Positions 37,292 through 45,086 of a DNA stretch of 64,000 bases are shown here, one piece after another. The notes under the pieces are model-generated. The model saw only the letters and a program-made list of their open reading frames with translations, was not told the DNA's origin and did no database searches. Location of the stretch: the NCBI RefSeq assembly GCF_014137855.1, contig NZ_JACGWT010000002.1, positions 682,001 to 746,000 on the forward strand, written 5' to 3'. Every line of letters begins with the position of its first letter. The stretch's first letter is position 1. A program made the position numbers and the translations under genes. The stretch comes from Microlunatus kandeliicorticis (GTDB taxonomy: Bacteria > Actinomycetota > Actinomycetes > Propionibacteriales > Propionibacteriaceae).

Positions 37292-37402
37292 GCCTGTCGA
37301 AGGGCCTGAGCTTGTCGAAGGGCCTGAGACGTTCCCTGAGCCTGTCGAAGGGCGCACGGTGCGCTGGACCCCACCACGGTGCCCTGAGCCTGTCGAAGGG
37401 CG
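37289..37402. repeat. CTGAGCCTGTCGAAG repeat cluster
   Basis: Four copies of the chromosomal motif (CCCTGAGCCTGTCGAAGGGC type), all in the same orientation, fill the gap between the PSP1 gene and the lipoprotein hydrolase. The CCCT...AGGG ends make each copy a small inverted repeat. Confidence 0.8.
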
Positions 37403-37456
37403 CACCACTCGCACCCACAGCCCGCGCGACCACCCGCCACGTACGCTCGACGGATC

Positions 37457-39088
37457 ATGCGCAGCCGACGACCGCTCCGGGCTCTCGGGCTGGTCGTCGC
37501 CGCGGTCGTCGTGACCGGCTGCGGTCTGGTGTCCCCGCCGACCAGCACCGACCGGACGTCGGCACCGACCTCGAGCGCGCCCACGGCCACCCGGACCGCG
37601 AGTCCCAGCCCGACCCCGGCGCCGACCCCGGCCGGCCGGCCGCCGGGGACGGACAGCACCCGGCGTCCGCTGGCCACGGTGCCGGACGTCCGCCCGGCCG
37701 GGTTCACCGTGCCGCCGCCCGGGTCGGGGACCAGCCGCTACACCCGGCAGCCGGTCGACTGGACCGACTGCGGGCGCGGGGTCCAGTGCGCCTCGGTGCT
37801 CGTCCCGCTCGACTGGAGCAAGCCGGACGGGCAGGCGATCACGCTGGCCATGGCCCGGCGACCGAGCACGGCACCGCGGCCGAAGGGCACGTTGTTCGTC
37901 AACCCCGGCGGCCCCGGAGGCTCGGGCATCGACCTGGTCCGCGGTTTCGCCCCGCCGGGGCTTGGCGCGTACACGATCGTCGGCTGGGACCCGCGCGGGG
38001 TGGGGGAGTCGACACCGGTCGAGTGCGAGAACGGGACGGCGATGGACCGCTACACCGCGATCGACTCCTCGCCCGACAGCGCCGCCGAGACCCGGGCCTG
38101 GATCCAGGCGAACTACACCTTCGGCCGGTCGTGCCTGGCCCGGTCGGGAGCCCTCCTCGAGCACATCTCGACCACGGACACGGTGCGTGACCTGGACCTT
38201 CTGCGGCAGCTGATGAGGAGCCCGAAGCTCGACTACCTCGGCTTCAGCTACGGGACGGCGATCGGCGCGCGGTACGCCCAGCTGTTCCCGAAGAACGTCG
38301 GCCGGATGGTGCTCGACGGCGCGGTCTCGCTGGGCAGCGGCGGTGTGAGCCAGGCGGTCGGCTTCGACCGGTCGCTGACCGACTTCGCCGACTGGGCCGC
38401 CCGCAACGACTCCGCGCTCGGCGGCAGCCGCGAGGCCGTGCTGGACGCGATCACCGGGCTGTGGGACCGGCTGGACGCGACGCCGTTGGCGATCCCCGAC
38501 GGTCGGCCGCTGACCCAGACGCTCGCGGTGACCGGGACGATCTCGCTGCTCTACGAGAACGCCGAGGGCTACCGGGTGCTCGACACCGCGCTGACCCGGG
38601 CGGTGCGCGGGGACGGTCGTGCGCTGCGGAGCCTGGCCGACCAGTTCAACCGCCGCAACAGCGACGGGAGCTACGGGCAGCTGAACTACGCCTTCCCGGC
38701 GATCCGTTGTCTGGACGGCCGCGACGGCGGGGTCCAGGGCGCGCTGGCCGGGTGGCGGGCGGACCGGCGAGACGCGAGCACGTTCGGGAAGTACTTCGGC
38801 CCCGACTTCACCTGCCCGACCTGGCCGGTGGCCGCGCGACCCGGTCCGACCGGCTCGCCGGACGCCAAGGGTGCGGCGCCCATCCTGGTTGTCGGGACCA
38901 CCCGGGACCCGGCCACGCCGTACGAGCAGGCCGAGGCGATGGCCCGTCAGCTCGACTCGGGCCGGCTGCTGACGCTGCGCGGCGAGGGGCACTTGGCCTA
39001 CGACCAGAGCGCCTGCATCCGGGCGCGGGTCGACGCCTACCTGGTGTCCGGGACGCTGCCGCCGACCGGCACCGTCTGCACCTCCTGA
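37457..39088 (+). CDS. alpha/beta-hydrolase lipoprotein (tripeptidyl aminopeptidase type)
   Basis: A 543-residue secreted lipoprotein. The lipobox is VVVTGC with the lipidated Cys at 22, followed by a Thr/Ser/Pro linker to about 80. The catalytic domain has the oxyanion segment TLFVNPGGPGGSGID, WDPRGVGES, the nucleophile elbow YLGFSYGTAIG (Ser) and a C-terminal GEGHLAYDQSACIRARVDAYL with the His and the TAP_C-type ending. It resembles Streptomyces SlpD/E and Tap exopeptidases and mycobacterial CaeA-like hydrolases. It lies just upstream of the tRNA where the mobile element is inserted. Confidence 0.9.
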   Translation: MRSRRPLRALGLVVAAVVVTGCGLVSPPTSTDRTSAPTSSAPTATRTASPSPTPAPTPAGRPPGTDSTRRPLATVPDVRPAGFTVPPPGSGTSRYTRQPVDWTDCGRGVQCASVLVPLDWSKPDGQAITLAMARRPSTAPRPKGTLFVNPGGPGGSGIDLVRGFAPPGLGAYTIVGWDPRGVGESTPVECENGTAMDRYTAIDSSPDSAAETRAWIQANYTFGRSCLARSGALLEHISTTDTVRDLDLLRQLMRSPKLDYLGFSYGTAIGARYAQLFPKNVGRMVLDGAVSLGSGGVSQAVGFDRSLTDFADWAARNDSALGGSREAVLDAITGLWDRLDATPLAIPDGRPLTQTLAVTGTISLLYENAEGYRVLDTALTRAVRGDGRALRSLADQFNRRNSDGSYGQLNYAFPAIRCLDGRDGGVQGALAGWRADRRDASTFGKYFGPDFTCPTWPVAARPGPTGSPDAKGAAPILVVGTTRDPATPYEQAEAMARQLDSGRLLTLRGEGHLAYDQSACIRARVDAYLVSGTLPPTGTVCTS

Positions 39089-39158
39089 CGCGTTTTCGCA
39101 CTGCCCGGGGCCCGTCGTTATGATGGGCGACCGTCCGCCCGGCGCACCGCGCGGTCGC

Positions 39159-39230
39159 GCCGCCTTAGCTCAGGGGTAGAGCAACGCACTCGTAATGCGT
39201 AGGTCCGGGGTTCGAATCCCCGAGGCGGCT
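39159..39230 (+). tRNA. tRNA-Thr (CGU anticodon)
   Basis: A 72-nt cloverleaf: acceptor GCCGCCT pairs with AGGCGGC, the anticodon stem ACGCA/TGCGT encloses loop CTCGTAA with anticodon CGT at 39191-39193, and the T-arm has GGGGTTCGAATCCCC. CCA is not encoded. It reads ACG codons. Its 3' end serves as integration target for the element that follows. Confidence 0.96.
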
Positions 39231-39235
39231 CCGCG
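39196..39235 (+). other. inferred attachment site (attL) in the tRNA-Thr 3' half
   Basis: The integrase gene ends 36 bp after the tRNA, the usual layout when a tyrosine recombinase element enters a tRNA gene and restores its 3' end. The exact core is unknown because no second copy of the tRNA 3' end was found in the window. Confidence 0.55.
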
Positions 39236-39265
39236 CATCATCCCTAGTCAGCGAGTTTTTGCCCC

Positions 39266-40471
39266 TCACTCTTGGCCCGTCAATGGCCCATTCGAGTCCT
39301 CGCTGGCAGCCACAATGGCAGCCAGGGGCCCCGAATCGGACCCTCCCAGCAGACTCTCCATGCGGTCCGCCGAGAGTCGCGACAGGTCGGGCGAAACGTG
39401 GCTATAGGTATTGAGCGTGATGCTGATCTGGGAGTGTCCAAGCGTCTGCATGACAACTCGAGCCGGCACGCCTTGGGCCAACATCAACGACGCGGCGGTG
39501 TGACGCAGGTCATGCAGCCGCACCCGCCGCAGGCCAGCCTCCTCGAGCCAGCCAATGAAGTTGCGGTAGTCGTTCCGCGGAGAGAACGGCGTCCCGACCT
39601 TTGTGGTGAAGACCAGACCCCAGTCCTCCCAAAACTCACCCGCCGCGACACGATCGGCGTCTTGCTCTTCGCGCCGAAGCTTCAACGCCGCCATGATGCT
39701 CTCCGACATCGGGACCGTCCGCTTTGATCGGGCAGTCTTCGGCGCAACGAGCTCGAGGCCATTGCCGGACCGGTACTGCAACGCCTGCCGCACCCGCACC
39801 GTCGCCTTATCGAAGTCGACATCAGCCCACGACAATCCGAGCGCCTCGCCCTGACGCATCCCGAGCATGACTGCCAACATCCAGCGCGCTTCGAGCCGGT
39901 CACCCTGGACGACGCGCAAGAAGCGCCGAGCCTCCTCGACACTGAACGGATGCACCTCCTTCGTCTCGACCGACGGCGGGTCGACCGCCAGCACCGGGTT
40001 CCATCTCATCACCTGCCACCGCACCGCCACGTTGAGAGAACGACGCAGCAACGCGTGCAATCTGCGGACACTGCCAGGCGAGAGCACCCGTAGTTGATCT
40101 TGGTAGAACGCCGAGATGTCGGCGGCATCGAGCTTGTCTAACCGGATAGCCCCGAGGACCGGCGCGATGTAAAGCCTCACCTCCTGGCGGTACCGGCTCA
40201 GAGTTGACGGTCGGACCGTCGTGGCCGCCACCTCGGTCAGGTACCGATCGAGCCAGCCAGACAGCGTAGGAGCCCGATCGTGAGACAGCCGGCCCGCATC
40301 AGCTTCACCGGCCAACCGACGCGTCTCCTTCGCGACCTCAGCCTTCGTCCGGCCCCGGATGTACTTCCGGCGACGCTTCCCACCGTGCCAACCCAAGTCG
40401 ATGACACCGCGCCAGGTCCCGTCGGAGAGTTGATAGACCGAGCCATCCCCCGACACCCGGCGCCCGCTCAT
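39266..40471 (-). CDS. int: tyrosine site-specific integrase
   Basis: A 401-residue phage-type integrase. The N-terminal AP2-like arm-binding region (DGTWRGVIDLGWHGGKRRRKYIRG) precedes a SAM-like core-binding domain and the catalytic domain with R206 (MLGMRQGEALGLSW), H320-x-x-R323 (LHDLRHTAASL), H346 (TLGHSQI) and the nucleophile Y356 (NTYSHVS). All catalytic residues are intact, so the enzyme is probably active. It catalyses integration at, and with Xis excision from, the tRNA-Thr. The ATG overlaps the xis stop (ATGA). Confidence 0.95.
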   Translation of the reverse strand: MSGRRVSGDGSVYQLSDGTWRGVIDLGWHGGKRRRKYIRGRTKAEVAKETRRLAGEADAGRLSHDRAPTLSGWLDRYLTEVAATTVRPSTLSRYRQEVRLYIAPVLGAIRLDKLDAADISAFYQDQLRVLSPGSVRRLHALLRRSLNVAVRWQVMRWNPVLAVDPPSVETKEVHPFSVEEARRFLRVVQGDRLEARWMLAVMLGMRQGEALGLSWADVDFDKATVRVRQALQYRSGNGLELVAPKTARSKRTVPMSESIMAALKLRREEQDADRVAAGEFWEDWGLVFTTKVGTPFSPRNDYRNFIGWLEEAGLRRVRLHDLRHTAASLMLAQGVPARVVMQTLGHSQISITLNTYSHVSPDLSRLSADRMESLLGGSDSGPLAAIVAASEDSNGPLTGQE

Positions 40472-40650
40472 GCCGCCGTCGTTTCCGTCTCGACAAACCG
40501 CTGGATCGACGCCTTCGAGATGCGCCGGATCCGACCGATCTTGATCGACGCCAGTTCGCCGGCGTAGATCAGCTCGTAGATCCGGTTCTTGCTGAGATTG
40601 AGCATCTCGGAGACCTCGGCCACGCTGTAGAGAACTCGCTCCATGATCAT
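40468..40650 (-). CDS. xis: excisionase-like small helix-turn-helix protein
   Basis: A 60-residue winged-helix protein of the MerR/AlpA-type excisionase family: SVAEVSEMLNLSKNRIYELI is the helix-turn-helix and KIGRIRRISKASIQRFVE the wing and following helix. It steers the integrase to excise the element. A GGAAG ribosome-binding sequence precedes two possible ATG starts, 40650 (used) and 40644. It is translationally coupled to int. Confidence 0.9.
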   Translation of the reverse strand: MIMERVLYSVAEVSEMLNLSKNRIYELIYAGELASIKIGRIRRISKASIQRFVETETTAA

Positions 40651-40674
40651 CTTCCGTTCTTCCGGCGGTGGGGG

Positions 40675-40812
40675 GCTTCGGCCTCCCCGAGTTGGTGATG
40701 GTGTGGTCTCCGACCTTCTGGTCAAGGGCACTTCGTGTCCGTTGGATTCGCTTCGCTCACCCTTGACCAGGTGGTCGGAGACCAGACTTCGCAGTGGTCG
40801 GGGAGGCCGAAG
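40675..40812. repeat. 138-bp nested inverted repeat between xis and rep (candidate replication origin)
   Basis: Three successive arm pairs: GCTTCGGCCTCCCC (40675) with its complement at 40799-40812, TGGTCTCCGACC (40703) with 40772-40783, and TGGTCAAGGG (40718) with 40759-40768, around a loop of about 30 bp. All are perfect matches. Its position next to the HUH initiator gene suggests a double-strand or single-strand origin, or a strong bidirectional terminator. Confidence 0.6.
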
Positions 40813-40837
40813 CAGACGCCGAAGCACCCTGGTCCGG

Positions 40838-42358
40838 TCAGCCGTCTGGGTCGCTGTCGGTTGCTGAACGGGATTCCCCGGCCCGCTGTTGTTTGGCTTG
40901 CTCGTACTGGGCTCGCCAGCGGGACCGCTCGAGGACAGATTCGAGGATGACGCGGGCGTAGGTGATCGGATCGGGTCGCGTGTCGGTCCACACGAACCGC
41001 GGGGAGCCGTCCGGAAGAGTCACCGACGCAGCGAGTCGTTCGATCTCCGGTGCCACGATTCCTGAGTTGAGGAGTGCTTCCCGGACGACGGTGGCCCGGT
41101 CGGCTTTGTGCTGTTGCAGGGTCTTGCCGGACCACTGCCGCGATACGAGGACCCGTCGGCCGCCCAGGCCGAGGTGCTCGCGGTCGTGTGCTTTCGCCGT
41201 GCAGTCACCGGCGCGGAGGCCGGGGCCCGGGTTCTTGGGTTGAATGCCATAGCGCAGCCAGTTCGCGCACGCCTCGGAGCACGGCAGCCAGCGGAGTTCG
41301 GCGTGTAGGCGGTTGACGTGCGCCTCGACCTCCGGGTCGGGGGTGTCTGGGTCGGTGTAGGTGGTGGCGATCGATTTCGCCAGGTACTTCGTCAGATACC
41401 GCACGGCCCGATTAGCGTCTTCGGACGGGGCGATGATCCCCGCCATGTCGAGCTGCGACCCGAACCGCATCGTGTGCGCCGGCCGGCGGTCGGGGTCGGC
41501 GTCGGCCTGGTCGAGCGCCTCTTGCCAGGTGGGCAGCATGACACCGGTGTCGGGATCGCAGTAGCCGTCACCGGTCCACTCCGGCACCCGGTGCACAAAG
41601 ACCGGTCGGTCAAAGGATGGCCACCACACCTGGACGTAGGTGGCCTTCACGATCTGCCGCAGTAGCGACCGGGGGATGGCACCCCGGACGGCGGCGTGCA
41701 GGTGCGCGGCGAGGCGTTTCTGGGGTTCGACGGCGGCGAAGTACTGGACCTTGTAGCCGGCGCAGCGGCGGACGTGCTGCCAGAACCGGTCGACCAGCTT
41801 CGGGAAGTGCAGTGCGTCCAGCGCTGCCCGACGGTAGTTGTAGCTGCTGGGGTCGACCGGGGTCCCGTTCGCCTTCACGGCGCCGTAGGAGGGCATCGTC
41901 AGGGTCAGGAACATCGAGGGTCGGTAGGTCTTCCCGTCCGGCGTCTCGAACGCCCGACCGACAGTCCGGTCCTCACACGGCACCCGCGGCAGATCCGGCA
42001 CATCATCGCGCCGACGCGTCGACCGCACCCGCCGGCTACCCTCATCGCCTTCGTCGTCGGCCTGGTCCTCGAGAACGTCGCCACCGTCCAGGTTGGGTAC
42101 CTCTGGCGCAGCTCGTGGGGGTTCGTCGGTGCGGTGCCAGCCCTCAGCGCACTGCTGCATCCGGAGCCGGCGGTTCTTGTCTGCACACGACGGGCACACG
42201 TCCTCCCGAGTCGAGTTGCACGGCAGGGCGACCTTGGATTCGGTGCCGTCGGCCTGGTCGATGACCCGTCGGACCAGCGGACGCACACAGACCTTCTGTG
42301 CGACCGCCAGCTCGTGCGCCATTTCGGGCGTGATGCGCGGGACGGTCGGGGCACTCAT
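40838..42358 (-). CDS. RepSA-like rolling-circle replication initiator
   Basis: A 506-residue HUH-type initiator of actinomycete plasmids and AICEs. A zinc-type motif (CPSCADKNRRLRMQQC, about 55-70) is followed by FLTLTMPSYGAV (motif 1), the metal-binding His pair in RLAAHLHAAVRG (H219, H221) and the nucleophile region RAVRYLTKYLAKSI (Y321 or Y325). It nicks the element's origin and starts leading-strand synthesis. The stop overlaps nothing, but its ATG overlaps the translocase stop (ATGA). The acidic/basic low-complexity stretch at 93-120 is variable in the family. Confidence 0.85.
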   Translation of the reverse strand: MSAPTVPRITPEMAHELAVAQKVCVRPLVRRVIDQADGTESKVALPCNSTREDVCPSCADKNRRLRMQQCAEGWHRTDEPPRAAPEVPNLDGGDVLEDQADDEGDEGSRRVRSTRRRDDVPDLPRVPCEDRTVGRAFETPDGKTYRPSMFLTLTMPSYGAVKANGTPVDPSSYNYRRAALDALHFPKLVDRFWQHVRRCAGYKVQYFAAVEPQKRLAAHLHAAVRGAIPRSLLRQIVKATYVQVWWPSFDRPVFVHRVPEWTGDGYCDPDTGVMLPTWQEALDQADADPDRRPAHTMRFGSQLDMAGIIAPSEDANRAVRYLTKYLAKSIATTYTDPDTPDPEVEAHVNRLHAELRWLPCSEACANWLRYGIQPKNPGPGLRAGDCTAKAHDREHLGLGGRRVLVSRQWSGKTLQQHKADRATVVREALLNSGIVAPEIERLAASVTLPDGSPRFVWTDTRPDPITYARVILESVLERSRWRAQYEQAKQQRAGESRSATDSDPDG

Positions 42359-43839
42359 GCCGCGTCCTCGACCGACCGGAGCAGCTCGAGCCGTGGCCCT
42401 TCAGAGGGTGCCGGGGCGAGCCGGTCGGCGATCAGGTCGTCGGTGACGTGAGAGAACCGGACCCTGACCGGCTCAGCGATTCCGTCGACGGTGACGTAAC
42501 CCACGCCGGGCAGGGTGTCGGGGATCTTGTCGGCCTCCGCACCCCGATCCCGCGCACCCGGGCCGAGCACGAGGTGAACCTGCTCGGCCTCGGACAGCCG
42601 CAGTGCGATGCGGGTCGGGAACAGGTCCCGCAACGGCAACACGTCCTTCCGCGGGTCCTGCACCGCGCCCACCACCACCACCCCCACCGCGCGCCCCTGG
42701 GACAGCAGCAGGCCGAGAGCGGTCTCGATCCGCTTCTTCGCGGTCCGGTCCAACACCCACCCGGTGAGCGCGGCGAGCTCGTCGACCAGGACCACCACCA
42801 ACGGCCCCTCCGGGGAGGGTTGGTGGAGGCGGGTGATGCCGCGGAGCCGGTCCTGCCGCGACCGCATGACCTCGACCGCATCCTCGAGGAGGTCAGCGAA
42901 TCCGGACTCATACCCCTGGCCGGTCGAGCTGTCGCCGTGGCAGAACCGGTCAAAGAGCGGCGCGCCGAAGGCAAGTTCCATGCCGCCCTTCGGGTCAATC
43001 GCCCACACCGACACCAGACGGGCCTCGATCGCCGGCTGCAACCCGAGCAGCAGGGACCACAGCACCGACCCCTTCCCCGAGCCCGTCGCCCCCACCACCA
43101 GCAGATGGGAGCCGATAAGTCGAAGCCGCCACGGCAGCCCGTCCTCACCCAACGCCACCCGCGGACCCACCGCCAGATCCGCAACGGTTGAAGCGAACGG
43201 ATCCACCACCCGGGTCAGCGGGTCCCGGGTGAGGAGCCACAGCTCGACCTCGTGCACCCGCCTAGCCACGGACCGGACCCGGCAGGCCTGAGCGCCGAAC
43301 GTCTGCGCGAGCCGGTCGGCCTGCTCGGCGTAGTCGTCGACGGTCTGACCGGGCAGCATCCGCACCCGCACCCGATCGACAAAGCCGGTCGAACGAACCC
43401 GCAGCAACGGCGGCACATACCGGACCTGACTCGAGGTGCCGACGGTTGAGCTGGCCGAGGCGACCGTCAACCCGGCCGTCTCTAGAGCGGTCGACCAGCG
43501 CCGCCGATACACCCAGCCCGACCGCCACACCGCCGACACCGGCCCTCCGACCAGGCGGCGGAACCACACCGGTCGCCACACCCGCATGCTGACCAGTCCT
43601 GCGGCCATCACGCCCGCCCCGACACCGACCGGCAGCGCCCCGACGTGCTCGACCAAAACCACCAGCCCAGCCACCGCGCCGAGCACGGCGAGAGCCCCCG
43701 GCGAGCGGACTAACCACACCAGCAGTCGAGTCAGTCGGCGGGCCAGCCAGAGCCCAACCATGGCGCCCAGGGTGAGCCGGACCGTCGGCTGGACCAGCCG
43801 GGCCGGGCTATCTGAGGCGCGGGTCAGCGAGAGTCCCAT
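42355..43839 (-). CDS. FtsK/SpoIIIE-type conjugal DNA translocase (TraSA/TraB-like)
   Basis: A 494-residue membrane-bound ATPase that moves double-stranded DNA between mycelial cells. Two hydrophobic segments lie in residues 20-90, Walker A is GATGSGKGS at 250-258, and Walker B is VVVLVDEL at 348-355, followed by a domain with the AVQDPRKDVLPLRDLFPTRIALR segment. The ATG at 43839 directly follows the upstream stop; an ATG at 43872 would overlap that gene. There is no relaxase in the element, as expected for this mode of transfer. Confidence 0.88.
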   Translation of the reverse strand: MGLSLTRASDSPARLVQPTVRLTLGAMVGLWLARRLTRLLVWLVRSPGALAVLGAVAGLVVLVEHVGALPVGVGAGVMAAGLVSMRVWRPVWFRRLVGGPVSAVWRSGWVYRRRWSTALETAGLTVASASSTVGTSSQVRYVPPLLRVRSTGFVDRVRVRMLPGQTVDDYAEQADRLAQTFGAQACRVRSVARRVHEVELWLLTRDPLTRVVDPFASTVADLAVGPRVALGEDGLPWRLRLIGSHLLVVGATGSGKGSVLWSLLLGLQPAIEARLVSVWAIDPKGGMELAFGAPLFDRFCHGDSSTGQGYESGFADLLEDAVEVMRSRQDRLRGITRLHQPSPEGPLVVVLVDELAALTGWVLDRTAKKRIETALGLLLSQGRAVGVVVVGAVQDPRKDVLPLRDLFPTRIALRLSEAEQVHLVLGPGARDRGAEADKIPDTLPGVGYVTVDGIAEPVRVRFSHVTDDLIADRLAPAPSEGPRLELLRSVEDAA

Positions 43840-43841
43840 GG

Positions 43842-44039
43842 TCAAAGGCTCTCGACCATGCCGGCCGCCCACGCCCCGACCTTGGAGACGGTCGAGTAGA
43901 CGAGATCACCGACCGGCGAAGCCCCCAGCACCAGGCCGAACAGGATGCACACGATCACCGCTGAGGCCCGGGCGACCCGCAACTTGAGCATGAGCACGAT
44001 GACCAGGCCGAGGATCACCGCGACCCCGACGACGCTCAC
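43842..44039 (-). CDS. small membrane protein of the transfer region
   Basis: A 65-residue hydrophobic protein with two membrane helices (VAVILGLVIVLMLKL and SAVIVCILFGLVLG) and a short tail. Size and location before the translocase gene recall Spd spread proteins of Streptomyces plasmids, but similarity cannot be shown by eye. It overlaps the preceding gene's end by 4 bp and is almost contiguous with the translocase start. Confidence 0.65.
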   Translation of the reverse strand: MSVVGVAVILGLVIVLMLKLRVARASAVIVCILFGLVLGASPVGDLVYSTVSKVGAWAAGMVESL

Positions 44040-44503
44040 GAGGCAGCCCTCATACCGTGCGAAGGGATCGAGGCGCGAGGGGCGGCCCAGTCGATCAGGG
44101 CGGGGAGCTCGACGAACTCGACCCGGTTCTCCGGCGTCAGGATCAGGTCGGCCTGCTGGTGCGATCCGCCGGCGTGGGCGAGCGCTGCCAGGATCAGGCC
44201 CAGGTTCGGCCGATCGACACCGACCAGGATCCCGGACAGATCGTGCAGCGGTCGATCACCGGTCAACGCGGCCACGACCGCGAGCACCCGCCGCTCCGCC
44301 CCGGACAGGCCACCGGAGTAGGTGTCGATCGCGTCCGGATCGAGGTAAGAGCAGCCCGGACGGCCGGTCGGGCGCACCCACGGCACCCCCTCGACCGCGA
44401 ACCGGCCATCGAAGGCACGGGCCAGCAGCTCGACCGCCGCCTCATCCGCATACGAGCCGCGGGCCCACACCCGCAGAGAGTCCGCGGCACTTCGCGCGAC
44501 CAC
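44036..44503 (-). CDS. hypothetical protein of the AICE operon
   Basis: A 155-residue protein of unknown function, predicted alpha/beta soluble, without a signal peptide. A GTG at 44503, two bases beyond the upstream gene's stop, is the likely start. Features are the ELLARAFDGRFAVEGVPWVRP segment and AALAHAGGSHQQADLILTPENRVEF near the C-terminus. It lies between the Pra-like gene and the small membrane protein with 4-bp coupling to the latter, so it is part of the replication/transfer operon. Confidence 0.65.
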   Translation of the reverse strand: MVARSAADSLRVWARGSYADEAAVELLARAFDGRFAVEGVPWVRPTGRPGCSYLDPDAIDTYSGGLSGAERRVLAVVAALTGDRPLHDLSGILVGVDRPNLGLILAALAHAGGSHQQADLILTPENRVEFVELPALIDWAAPRASIPSHGMRAAS

Positions 44504-44505
44504 GA

Positions 44506-44931
44506 TCAGGCCACCTTCGACGACGCGTTCGCACCACTCGAGGCGGTCTTGCGGTACTCGGCGGCATCGACCATCCTCAGCGCCCGCACACTCAGCCCGA
44601 CCTTCGTCCGGCCCCCGTTGTCGTTCAACCACGGCGTGACCGTCAACCCCACGAAGGCCACCGGCCGCAACGGAGCGTGCTCCATCTCGGCCGGCAGCAC
44701 CGGCTGATGGGGGGCCGGCAGCTTCACCTTGAACGTCCGCTCCCGTGCCTCCGGGTCGAGGTCCATCACCTCCACCGTCCACATCAACTCGCCGGTGTCC
44801 TTGTCTCGCGCCTGGACCGGGTTCTCCCGGGTCGAGGCCTCGAAGTCGTTCAACGGCTCGACCTTCAGCCCGTAGAGGCCGAGCGGGAACGCTTGGTCGA
44901 AGTTGACCGGCAATGCTCCGTTGAGGGACAT
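44506..44931 (-). CDS. Pra-like replication, integration and excision activator
   Basis: A 141-residue protein. Segments such as DQAFPLGLYGLKVEPLNDFEASTRENPVQARDK, VMDLDPEARERTFKVKL and PLRPVAFVGLTVTPWL match my memory of the Pra family of AICEs (pSAM2), which activates rep-xis-int expression. Pra is first in the minus-strand operon; here the ATG follows GGAAGGAAG. Its promoter lies in the divergent region with the palindromic operator. Assignment rests on recall, not alignment. Confidence 0.6.
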   Translation of the reverse strand: MSLNGALPVNFDQAFPLGLYGLKVEPLNDFEASTRENPVQARDKDTGELMWTVEVMDLDPEARERTFKVKLPAPHQPVLPAEMEHAPLRPVAFVGLTVTPWLNDNGGRTKVGLSVRALRMVDAAEYRKTASSGANASSKVA

Positions 44932-45013
44932 GAGGGGCTTCCTTCCGGTGATGTCTCAGCCTCGTGCTGGGACGGATTTGTTGCTGTCAGTAGAAGCCGG
45001 GACCAGAAGGTCG

Positions 45014-45034
45014 ACCCGGACAAATTGTCCGGGT
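45014..45034. promoter_or_regulatory. perfect 21-bp palindrome in the divergent pra/XRE promoter region
   Basis: ACCCGGACAA and TTGTCCGGGT (10-bp arms, central A) form a perfect inverted repeat, the expected form of a dimeric repressor operator. It lies 53 bp upstream of the XRE regulator start and 83 bp from the Pra-like start. Confidence 0.7.
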
Positions 45035-45086
45035 GTGCTGCGCCAGCACCTCCCGAGCCGTCGTAGGGTGCGCCTACTCTGAGAAC

